Shown: positions 34,227-43,475 of the stretch, in pieces
How positions within the stretch are numbered: position 1 is the stretch's first letter
Layout of the letters: each line of letters opens with the position of its first letter
Origin: Tuctoria greenei
Taxonomy: Eukaryota; Streptophyta; Magnoliopsida; Poales; Poaceae
Assembly (NCBI GenBank): GCA_036927565.1
Contig: JAYESD010000001.1
Coordinates: 33,703,146-33,767,145, forward strand
Length of the DNA stretch: 64,000 nt
Direction: 5' to 3'
Notes under the pieces: generated by a model
What the model saw: the letters and a program-made list of their open reading frames with translations, nothing else
Told to the model about the DNA's origin: nothing
Databases searched by the model: none
Position numbers and translations under genes: made by a program

Positions 34227-35597
34227 AGAAGGCTCAAAGTGGTGATTGAGAGAAAAACCTAAGTGAGAATCCAAAATGAGATAAAACACTAGGAGGATGG
34301 ACTAGTCCGGACAGTCAGAATAGTCCGTTATGGGTCAGACTAAACGTCTCTGGATGAGTTCAAACTTGTCCGTATGGGTACGGACTAGTCCGTTTATCTC
34401 TTGGTGAGTGAAGTTGTTGCTAAGTCCCGGAAGGTCGGACTTGTCCGTTTATGGATAGACCAAAGCATTATGAAATAGTTCAGAATTGTCCGTTGTTGTA
34501 CGGAAAAGTCCGTTTGAGACTTAGTGTGAGAAACTGAGTCAAACCCTAGAGGGTCGGACTTGTCCGCCTCTGTGGTCGGACTAGTCCGGACCTACCTTGT
34601 TGAGTCTGTTTTATGACGAACTAAACCCTTCCGTCCTACTTCGGACTGATCCGTATTTGGTCGGACTAGTCCGTGTTGTCAGTGGCCGTTTGAAATTCAA
34701 ACATTGGCGCGCACGTCATCTGTTTTGTCGTGACGTGAAATTGTCGGTGGTCCCAAAAGGCCGGACTAGTCCATGGCACAGGGCCAGACTAGTCCGGGGT
34801 TGTCCTAGTGGCAACGGCTAGTTGATGGGACCCCTATAAAAAGGGGACCCCCAGATCCTATTTGATAACTTTCGAACCCTAGCGCGACCACAAGTGACCT
34901 AGAGCCTTCAAAAGTCTTCTACTTGTCCTGCTAGCCCTCTAAGACCAAATCTTGAAGAGATTAGAGTTTTGGAAGGAGAGTGAAGGAAGATCATCATGCT
35001 TTGGCTCTCGGTTTGATCTCTTACACATTGTGTTGTGTTTTGTGGCTTGTGTGAGTTAAGCTTCAAGTGCTCCTTGCTGTATTGATTCGTTGGAGCCTCA
35101 ACTTGTGAGCAGCCCCAAGAAACTTGGTGATTACTCTATGATATAGTGGAATCCAAGCCGACCATTGTGGTGGCTTGGTGAGAAGAGGGTCAAGTGAGAC
35201 CTGGTCCTTGTGTGGACTTCTCAACGTGGATGTAGGCTTCTTCGTGGAGCTGAACCACGGGATAAATCTTGTCTCGCTTGTCGCTTTACATTTCATAATT
35301 ACTAAAATTGCTATTAGGGTTCGTATTGTTCTTCATATTGATCATTATTGAAATCTTGTAACCTAATTGCTTTAACTTGTCAATCTCAGCTGTACTAGGT
35401 TACCATACATTGCTTTCATCTTTAGTGAACTTAAATTCCGCAAATAACTTGTAGAAATCAAGTTTTTAGATTTTCTCCCTATGTTGAGCGGACTAGTCCG
35501 GCCCTGTCCATACAAATCCGTTCTCAGTGATTTAATCTCGTTTGATTAAGCCACTTCAGGTCTTATTGCCTATTCACCCCCCTCTAGGCGACTTTCA
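34227..35597 (+). repeat. 3' LTR of element A, right part
   Basis: Resumes after the second ATTCT and ends CTAGGCGACTTTCA. It contains the array 34290-34810, TATA box CCTATAAAAAGG at about 34834-34845, the conserved block with GAACCACGGGATAAATC (about 35250-35267), and a pair near 35487-35515. It shows the unoccupied form of the site where E inserted in the 5' LTR. Confidence 0.9.
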
Positions 35598-35607
35598 GCC
35601 AGCCCTG

Positions 35608-36869
35608 CAGAGACGATGACGTTTGCATTGAGGAAGGCATGGTGATGTTGCATAGAAGATGGTCGAGGAGGAAGCGGAACTCGCATAGAGGAAGGCTCAA
35701 ATGGATAAGTGCAACACGTTGCTCCAAGCGAGGGACGGTCAACGATGATGGCAACGGGAAGGGAAGGAAGAGGAAGAAGCTTGAAGGTCAAGGAGGCACA
35801 TGTCGACGTTGGCACGAGTGGTAGCGAGAGACGAGGTGACCGACGGGATCTCGCTCGGGAGGTGACGATAGTGGAGCCGACGAGAATGATGGAGGGAGGT
35901 CACCGGCGAGAGGAGGCATTGTTGACGAGAAGGAGGGGGTCGGCAAGATGGAGGAAGATGGGGGCGGCAAAGGCGAATGATGTGGAGACGGTGAGAGGGA
36001 AGATGGGGGCAACAGGGTGCGAGCGATGCTGAGGCGGTGAGAGGTGTTGGGCGAGAGGCTAGGATTTCCTTCCCGACCTCGTGAGGTCGGGGGGGAGAAA
36101 GCCCGGTGCTCCCTGCCGGTTTCGTCCAGGAAAACGGACTTTCAAGTGCACATATGTTCAGCCTAGAGAAATTACAGCCTGAGGTTTTTCGAGCCGAGAT
36201 TGGATTGGGAACTCGTCGAGATCCTGGGCTACTAAAGGGGCCCTTAGTGGAAGTGGGCATTCTTGTTGATAGGGAGAGTCCTTGCCACTTCGTAAATTTC
36301 AAAATCAGTTGGTTTAATATTTCAGAGATAGCAATGACTAATATGCAATCTGATTTGTGGTGCAATCCTGTAATCATCCATCCTCAACAATTGGATGTGT
36401 ATCCTAGGATGGTTGCATTTTTTTACATAACCCTCTCCACCCGTGTTTTTCACGTGAATGAGAGTCAAGTGAAAAAACACAACCACGCTAATATAAACAT
36501 CCAATAATTGATGATAGATGATTGCATGATTGCATCATAAGTCATATTACATAGTAATCATTGTCTTCAGAGATACTTTATACAAATAGTGTGTGTGCTT
36601 ATTTTAATAGCGGTGACTATTTGTATGTGTGTTTGAGTGTTTATTTCTCTACCATGTTTTAAAAAAGTTATTTCATATTTTTACTATTTAATCCAATTAG
36701 AAATCTACCTTTAAAGCCAAAACAACAATAATTAATGAAAAATGGAAGGATAGGTCTTTATGTGGTCCCATACAAAAAAAAATTAAAATATGATTAGTGA
36801 AAGGAACTGAAAATAGATGTAGTTCACCAATAAAAATAGGGTTTGTCTATTTATTAGGTGCTTGTAATT
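35608..36869. other. Flank beyond element A and the hAT relic; no gene recognised
   Basis: 35608-36060 is purine-rich on the plus strand (GAGGAGG, GGGAAGG runs) and gives long low-complexity frames on both strands, none with a domain. 36106-36507 has an open frame without recognisable domain. Further on it is AT-rich. An imperfect inverted pair (ATCCATCC...GGATGG, 36377-36413) was seen but no TE family assigned. Confidence 0.4.
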
Positions 36870-37310
36870 TGGGAAAATTTCAGGCATCGAATAATTAGCA
36901 ACTAATTACCAATATTAACCACTAATCTTGTAACTAACTATTAACCCTTATTAACCCTTAGTTCTACAGGCTAACCAATTAAAATTTTTTTGTTTCATTC
37001 TTTTACGATTAACATAACTCTACAATTACGGATTAATAATTAAAAAAAAAGAAAAACTCACCTACTTCCTAAGATCCAGTGACAGCACAACCACGCTCGT
37101 GCCGCACCGTCCACCGCGCGTCGCTGCCAGTCTCCTCACGCCGCGTCGCCATGGAGCTCCGCGCGCCTCCCGGACGCCATCGAGCTTCGAGCGCGGCCGC
37201 CACCACCGGCGGGCTCCAAGTGTGGCAGCCACCGCCAGCGAGCGCACTTTGCGCTGGCATGTGCCTCTGAGCACGGCAGCCGCCACCACCGTAGGATAGT
37301 GAGTGGAAGA
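36870..37310. repeat. AT-rich/GC-rich repeat unit, copy 1
   Basis: An AT-rich half with CCACTAATCTTGTAACTAAC, TTAACCCTTA, GATTAACATAACTCTACAA and ATTACGGATTAATAATT changes abruptly at about 37075 to a GC-rich half with CGCC/GCCG triplets. The same order and about two-thirds similarity of the AT-rich half recur at 53150-53690. Class unknown; a DNA element with captured GC-rich sequence is possible. Confidence 0.45.
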
Positions 37311-37681
37311 GAAGACTAGGATCGGAAAAAATATAAGGCTAAACATAATATCAATGGTTGCATGAGATTTCTATTGTTTGTAATTCCGATAAAAATAACC
37401 TATTTTTTAAAAGAAAAGCCCCATTTTTAATTAGTTAATGGAAAATAGAAAGGCGATTTTCTCCTAACCCGCTAAACTGTCCAACCTCCGTGCTTCCTCT
37501 GCTCCTCTCCTACCCCTCCTCGCCATGCCCACCAAACCCTAACCCGAACAGCCAATTCCTCACCATCTCCGCCCCCGCCGGCGACCCAGTCCCTCTCTCG
37601 GAGCGATCGAGCTGCGGCTGGGATCCCCAAGGCTCCAGTTGGGCCCAGGAAGCACTTCAGTTCCTGGCGGGAGACTGGGAA

Positions 37682-40600
37682 ATGGCGGAGAAGGAGGAGG
37701 AGGCGAAGGTGGAGGGAGAGGAGAGGGGGCCGGAGAGGGAAGGGGAGGCGGAAGAGGTCGACGTGAAGTTCCGTCTATTCGATGGCTCCGACATCGGTCC
37801 CGTCCGCTGCAACGCCGCTGCCACCACCGTCGCCGCCCTCAAGGACCGCGTCGTCGCCGACTGGCCCAAAGGTCGTAACAAGATTCCCGTCCTCGAGCTA
37901 TGGAACTCTCCCGAGACTTGATGTGCCGGCGCTGCCTGTTGCCGTGCAGTTTCCGTGCAAGCTCTAGTTCGTGCCTGTGTGATCCTTACTGCTAACTTTG
38001 TAATCTTCGTCGGTGCGTGGCGGGAGGAAAAAAAGGAACACAGACGTGTTTAAGGAGGATGAGGAAGATCCTTGCTTCTTTAGCTTCGCCTGTTTGGTTC
38101 CGTCATGATTTTGGTGCGCTTTCGATTTGGTAAAAAGAAAGGGATTCATCCATTGTAGTAAGCGCTCCTTTTGGTAAGAGTTAAAACGGGTTGAATTGGG
38201 TAGCTAGGAATTTTTTTTGCTTGACAAAGTTGTCCATAGATCCATGCGAACTGGAAGTGTTTGCTTCTAGTTTTTAGTCATGGTATTAATTATTCTGACT
38301 TTTATGGTGGTTGTGCGAGACAATTTTGACGAAGTGTCTAGCCATTATAGGGCTCTGCTTTGAACTGTAGTGGCACAACTGTTTTCAAGTTGACATGAAA
38401 TATCACTGCATCCTTTAATCAGAAGACCTTATTAGGTTTCAGACACCCTCTGATTGGTACTGCAACATATATATAGGAGCGTGGATTGGTGAACAGTCTC
38501 ATTGGATCTTTGAGATCTGACTGAAGATCATGCAATCATGATAGAAGCATGTGTCAAATATGGTCTACCATTGGATGTATAGCTGGTATCTTGTGAATTT
38601 AGTTGGAATAACCGAATAAAGCTTCATGACAAAAAACATGTTATATTGTTATTGAGATAATGAATGCTGGCAAAAAATGAAGTGCTGGTTGACTATAGTT
38701 TCTACAACCAGGGATGCTGCTACCTTGAGGCTAGGGTGGTCCCAAGATTCTCAACAATATATCCTGGTTTAACACTTTGAAATAGCCCGAGGGCCTAATA
38801 AAAAGTGGTAATGCTTTGAAAGGGAGTCATGAGTTTCTAGTGTTGTTTAATAGGTCACACATAATTATAAGATATCTCGTCCTGTTTGAGAAGGTGAGGG
38901 TGCTCCGGGAGGATGATATATCATTTACTTGTATCTTGTAGTGAGACAAAGATGAGTGAATGCATCTACACTGAAGAAGGTAGAATGTGTTTCACTGGTG
39001 CCATATGATTGCTGATCTCTTATTCTTATATGCTGTATAACCTGCAGGATTTATTTCCTGGAGTTACGGATCACATAATTAATTGATTGCTAAAATATCC
39101 TGCATCAATGATATAAAAAAGAAGTATTGTCAAATTGGCTGGAAAAAATAGTTCAGGGTCAGACAGTGTTGAACTGCACACCTGAAATATAACTTCCTCA
39201 TTGCCCTGGCTATTAACTGATCGAACATTGTTGTTAGCTTTAGTGCAGCGTTGCAGCATAAGCGTGCTTCATTGCTGGTGTGTAGTTCTGATATCAAGAT
39301 AGACATGCTTTTTTTCTCTGTTTGGCATGTGTGATGCTACCCTGTTTTCCTGTTTCATCAAAAGTATTGCTTCAGAAATAGTTACATGAAACCCAGTGTT
39401 ATGTCTCTTATGTTGCAATATGTATCACTCAGTTGTCAGTTCAGATTTGGGTTTGTTAAAGAATTGTTCACATTTTTCTTGTGTTTCTGCGATGTTGTTA
39501 ATATCTACAATGATTTTTGTCACAGATAAATCAATTATCCCAAAGACGGCTAACGATGTGAAATTGATAAGTGGAGGGAAAATTCTAGAAAATGACAAGA
39601 ATGTTGCACAGTGCAGAGCGCCTTTCGGTGACCTTCATAGTAATGCTATCACAATGCACGTTGTTGTTCAGCCATCATCAGCCAAATCAAAACCAGGTGA
39701 ATTCTAACTTCACACTTGTTTTGGTGATATTGACATATATTTTATTATGGTCTTTTGGTTTGTCTCTTCCACCTATATACATTGGGTGATATTGTTTGAA
39801 GTGTGCTACAATTTCATTTCTGCAGATCAGAGTTTTAGTATTTTTCTTGTCACATTGTTGTGTTAGTAACTTAAGATCTGTATTGATTCCCATTCCAAGG
39901 TACTCCCTCCGTTCTCAAAAGTTTGTCGTCTTCTAGTAGAAAAAAGAATGAAGACGACAAACTTTTGAGAACGGGGGAGTATATGACTTGCTGTGCTGAT
40001 GCAGAAATGTTGATATTAAAAACTTGGATGGTAGGGAAAAGACTGCACCCACCGTTTTCTTTTAAGAAAAGCTCATCCCGAGCCCAGCTGAGAAAGGTCA
40101 TGAAACCTGGGCCCCCTGCAACACAGAGAGCCAGCCCCTTGTGGATTTATCCTTGCTTTGAGCCCACCCTATCCCCTACACGGGGATCTGCCCCCCACAG
40201 TTGAGTCCATCTCGTGTGCACGACCAGGGAACTGAGTGACATTTTTTACCCCAGCCTGAAAATTTGTTCCCACAGCAAATCAAACCCAGGACCGTGGTGG
40301 TGCTACTAAGAGTCCTAACCACTAGGATAAGACTCCTTTCCCAGAAAGTGTTGATAGGATTTCTTGTTACAGTAGGGAGTTAGAGACTTAGAGAAGTATG
40401 ATATGAGTTCTACCATGATTTAAGGTAAAAAGGCAGGGCTTACCAATGTTGAAGCTGTTATCCCGGTTCTTCCTGCTAGGCCATAAAATTGTGTTTCAGG
40501 CTAAGTTCCCTGATGCAATCAGTGCATCAGGATTTGGGTCGTTTGGCTAATAAGCCTATTCAGACTGGTGACACGCTTATGATTCATAAATCATAACTAG

Positions 40601-42157
40601 CTTGAGTAAACTTACATTTACTCCATCGACTCTGGCAGCTGGGATTTAAAAGGTTGCATCAAGTTGAGAAAATGAGTTTGTTGTCACCAATCATCCCATC
40701 CTGTGTTGAAATCAGCCTCGTTGTTACCTCCCAGAATGTTTGTGCTTTTTTACTTTACACCTGTAAGATGGTTTATGTTTGAGGACCAGCTGTTTTCTCA
40801 ATCCGTAACTGTTTAACCCATCAAAAATTCTATCAATGTGCATGCTATAGTGGTTTTAGAAGGATGTGGATCTAATCCATGGTAGTTTTAGCCGCCATGT
40901 CTACCTGTCTTCACTTTGCCATCTATCCTTGTACTCTCAGTAGTCAATAACTCAATATAATGATTGGGCCAAGGTTGTAAATGGGCACCTGGACGCCCAG
41001 GCACCCGCCTAGGCGTCCGGCCAGGTGGCGGCGGTGGAGATCTCCGGCAGCGGCGAGTGCTGGGGGCAGAGGCGCGCGTATCGGGAGCAGGGCGGCGGGC
41101 ATCGAGGGAAAGATGTGGCCGCCACTTGGGCTGAACGTTTCGGCCCAGTTAATCTGGATTGTCGGATCTCATCCGACGGTCCAGATTTTATGTAAGGGGT
41201 TATATAAAACTAACCCTAACCCTATTTTCCATTTCCCTCCCTCTCCCTTGCCTCAACACGCTCGACGGCGCCCGAAGACAACGGCGGCAGCGCGCGGTGT
41301 CATGGGCGGCTTCGGGGACAACGGCGGCGGCGCGCGGCGTCAAGGGCGGCGGCGGACGACGGCAGCAGCGGCGGACAAAGGCAACAGCGGCGGACGACGA
41401 CGGCGGACGGCGGCCGACGGCGGCGGCGCTCGATCCAGGCGAGGCGACCGTCCATGGCGTCCGGCCTGGAGCGACTGGACGCCTAGGCGACGCCTGGACA
41501 ACACTGGATTGGGCAGATCTCCTGCTTGTTTGAGTAGATCCCTGCTAGTAAATTCTGGATAGCTGCAAACATGGCAAAAACCATAATGGACTGAAGCCTT
41601 CCAGAACCACTCTAGGGTGTAAGTTGACCCCTTTCGTAAGTCTTGGGTGTTTTGAATGACTGGTTTTGTAATTTACGAGGTTAGTGTATTTCTTTGCACA
41701 CTTCAGGGGGTGTCAGATAGACTTAGCCTTCAATTCATGATTGGACTTAAGTGCATAAATATCCTAGGATTTTTGTGAGATGATCCTGATTCCAATTTTT
41801 GTAGTAGCCTTACAAGGAGTGAAATGCTGGTAGACTGGTTCATTCTTGAGAGAGAAAAGAGCAAGCTTGAGTTGGTGCGACAAACCTATTCGTCAAGCCA
41901 GCTCAAGAAATCATATTTCTCCATATCTATCATTCAGATATTGAGTAAAATTTGTGAACTTTAGAGTAATTGTGTAAATCTGGGTATTGCATGCCTTATG
42001 ATTCAAGCAGTTGAATTATGTATGAAATTAAACTGCTGAAACTTAAGTGATTACTTGTTTCATGAAGCCTGAATGTTTCCTCTGATACTCTTTTCTGACA
42101 GATAAAAAGGCCAACAAATTGCCCAAGACCACTAGCTGCTCTTGTACCATACTGTGA
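37682..42157 (+). CDS. Membrane-anchored ubiquitin-fold protein (MUB)
   Basis: Three coding exons, 37682-37871, 39526-39696 and 42102-42157, with GT-AG introns of 1.65 and 2.4 kb, encode 138 residues. After an acidic leader of about 25 residues comes the ubiquitin-fold domain: VDVKFRLFDGSDIGP, then TVAALKDRVVADWPK, then VKLISGGKILENDKN and AITMHVVVQP. The C-terminus reads KTTSCSCTIL, with a CaaX box (CTIL) and an upstream Cys for acylation, so the protein should be prenylated and sit at the plasma membrane. In MUBs this surface recruits E2 ubiquitin-conjugating enzymes. The usual length is about 117-120 residues; the surplus is the Glu-rich N-terminus. The start is the first ATG in frame with this domain. 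Intron 2 holds a Stowaway MITE, a SINE-like unit and a hAT element. The gene is convergent with the next one. Confidence 0.93.
39903..39979. mobile_element. Stowaway MITE, hairpin, in MUB intron 2
   Basis: CTCCCTCCGTTCTCAAAAGTT at the left and AACTTTTGAGAACGGGGGAG at the right, arms of about 30 bp, TA duplication at 39901-39902 and 39980-39981. The core differs from the hairpin at 5789-5867, but the ends are the same. Confidence 0.85.
40063..40343 (-). mobile_element. SINE-like element in MUB intron 2
   Basis: Read on the minus strand, it starts GGGAAAGGAGTCTTATCC, then TAGTGGTTAGG (box A-like) and GGTCCTGGGTTTGATTTG (box B-like, about 40275-40295), spaced as in a tRNA-derived promoter. Internal sequence is GC-rich with CCCCGTGTAGGGG. 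A clear poly-A/T end and target duplication were not found, so boundaries are approximate. Confidence 0.45.
40970..41506. mobile_element. hAT non-autonomous element 1, in MUB intron 2
   Basis: 8-bp duplication GATTGGGC (40962-40969, 41507-41514). The left end CAAGGTTGTAAATGG and reversed right end CAGTGTTGTCCAGGCG fit the hAT rule YARNG. Subterminal palindromes CGCCTAGGCG occur near both ends. The interior is rich in CGG triplets and contains CTAACCCTAACCCTA. The open frames in it have no domain. Shares its ends with 51770-52398. Confidence 0.8.
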
Positions 42158-42514
42158 ACCATGTCGGCTCTCAAGTCGTCAACACCAGAGAATAATTTGG
42201 ATCTACCAAAAACTCTGCAGACGCGTATGATAAAAAAGGTTTAAGAAGTCTGGAGTCATGCTCTGTCAATCCCACGATGCAGGGTGACAATGGCCGAAGA
42301 CCAGTCCATATGTTGTAATCTACTGTTGTAATTGTAAGCTAGGTACAAGGGGTCGGTCCCTCTGCGCTACGGATAAGGTGATAGTTTATCATCCGATCGT
42401 CTGTGCTTTGCCCTACAAAATGTTCTATATGATATTCAAGATACACACGTACTGTTATGGATAGAAGACCTCGTTGATTGGGTTCAAGTTTGATTCCGAG
42501 TTCACACTGTTAGC
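42158..42514. other. MUB 3' flank
   Basis: The region after the MUB stop should hold its 3'UTR; no clear poly(A) signal can be named. No other gene or repeat is seen up to the MITE at 42517. Confidence 0.5.
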
Positions 42515-42516
42515 TA

Positions 42517-42794
42517 CTCTCTCCGTCCCAGAGATTTTTAGTACAAATTTAGAGAGATGGATAATGACGCATGTACCCTCATTAAAATGGATCAATTTAA
42601 TGTGGTTAGCAACTTTTTCGAAGTACTAGCACCAATGAAAAGTGTTGGTTTTAAGAACCAAAGCTGTTGTTGATTTTCTATTGGAGTCAGTCAATGAAGA
42701 AAGAGAAAATCTGGTGCATCTTTACTCTAGAACGACAATCATTATGCGACAAGTCTAAATGTCCAAAACGACAGTCTTTGTGGGACAGATGGAG
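42517..42794. mobile_element. Stowaway MITE, 278 bp
   Basis: Ends CTCTCTCCGTCCCAGAG and, reversed, CTCCATCTGTCCCACAAAG; TA duplication at 42515-42516 and 42795-42796. AT-rich interior without coding capacity. It lies between the convergent MUB and BRIP-like genes. Confidence 0.75.
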
Positions 42795-42868
42795 TACTTG
42801 ACCCGAATGTGTTCGTCGGCTGATTCTCACCTGGTACACACATTTTTTTGTGGTACCATGAAGTTGAA

Positions 42869-42975
42869 ACTTGAATTTGAAAACTTGATATTTCATTGCC
42901 TCCAATACAAAGTTACGCAGTGACTACTTGAATTTGAAAATTTGATATTTCATTGCCTCCAAAACAAATTATGTA
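42869..42975. repeat. Tandem duplication, 57-bp period
   Basis: ACTTGAATTTGAAAACTTGA with the next TATTTCATTGCCTCCAATAC recurs 57 bp on (from 42926) with few changes. Two copies. Confidence 0.85.
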
Positions 42976-43272
42976 GCACGAGCACATAACCTGTTGTCAT
43001 TTCATTAGTAGCCTGATGTTACTTGCCTTGTATTTCACAGAATATTGCACACGACGACCAGTATATACCTTGTCGCATTAGGGAGTAAACCCGGGTTGCA
43101 AAATTTCCTCCAAAATATTTAAATTACATGAACAATCTTCTTATTCCGAACACGCCCTCATGTAGAGAAAGAAAATAAAGGGAAAAGTAATATACATACT
43201 TACAGGAAACAATTTAATTTTATAGCAAACTCTTATGTCTAAAATGATATTTATATAGAAAAGAACGAAAAG

Positions 43273-43474
43273 TTGGTGTTGTTACTCCACATACAGTCGA
43301 CAAAGACGCAAGTCGCACGATTCACAAAGCGCTAACAATTGGTGTTGTTACCGCACATACAGTCTAAACAGAAGCAACTCGCATTGCACGATTCAAAAAG
43401 CCCTAACAATTGGTGTTGTTACTCCATAGAGTCGACAGAGACGCAAGCCGCGCGATTCACAAAACCCTAACAAC
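43273..43474. repeat. Tandem triplication, about 65-71 bp, at the 3' end of the BRIP-like gene
   Basis: Three consecutive units start TTGGTGTTGTTAC at 43273, 43339 and 43410, each containing a CAGTC or GAGTC-like piece, AGACGCAAG or related, CGATTCA and ending CCCTAACAA or GCTAACAA. The third unit ends two bases from the stop codon of the minus-strand gene, so the array is probably in its 3'UTR. Confidence 0.85.
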
Positions 43475-43475
43475 A

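Larger units (their letters stand above)
6871..35597 (+). mobile_element. Sirevirus-like Ty1/Copia element A, with four nested insertions
   Basis: Full-length Copia element on the plus strand: 5' LTR, Met-tRNA primer site (TTGGTATCAGAG, from 10147), gag, pol (protease, integrase, RT), a third env-like ORF, several purine tracts, 3' LTR. The 5-bp duplication GCCAG flanks it (6866-6870, 35598-35602). Insertions inside it are E (7451-9097), C (11708-16492), D (16719-18250) and B (24553-34221). All genes have stops and frameshifts, and RNase H is deleted, so it is not autonomous. Sirevirus placement rests on the post-pol ORF, the repeated purine tracts, the coiled-coil Gag and palindrome-rich LTRs. 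LTR net length is about 1.62 kb on both sides. Confidence 0.88.

Noticed and set aside
36106..36507. 133-codon frame right of element A
   Set aside because: No domain; one minus-strand frame overlaps; flank has TE character.
41215..41232. CTAACCCTAACCCTA, telomere-like
   Set aside because: Only two units, inside a hAT element; not an interstitial telomere array.
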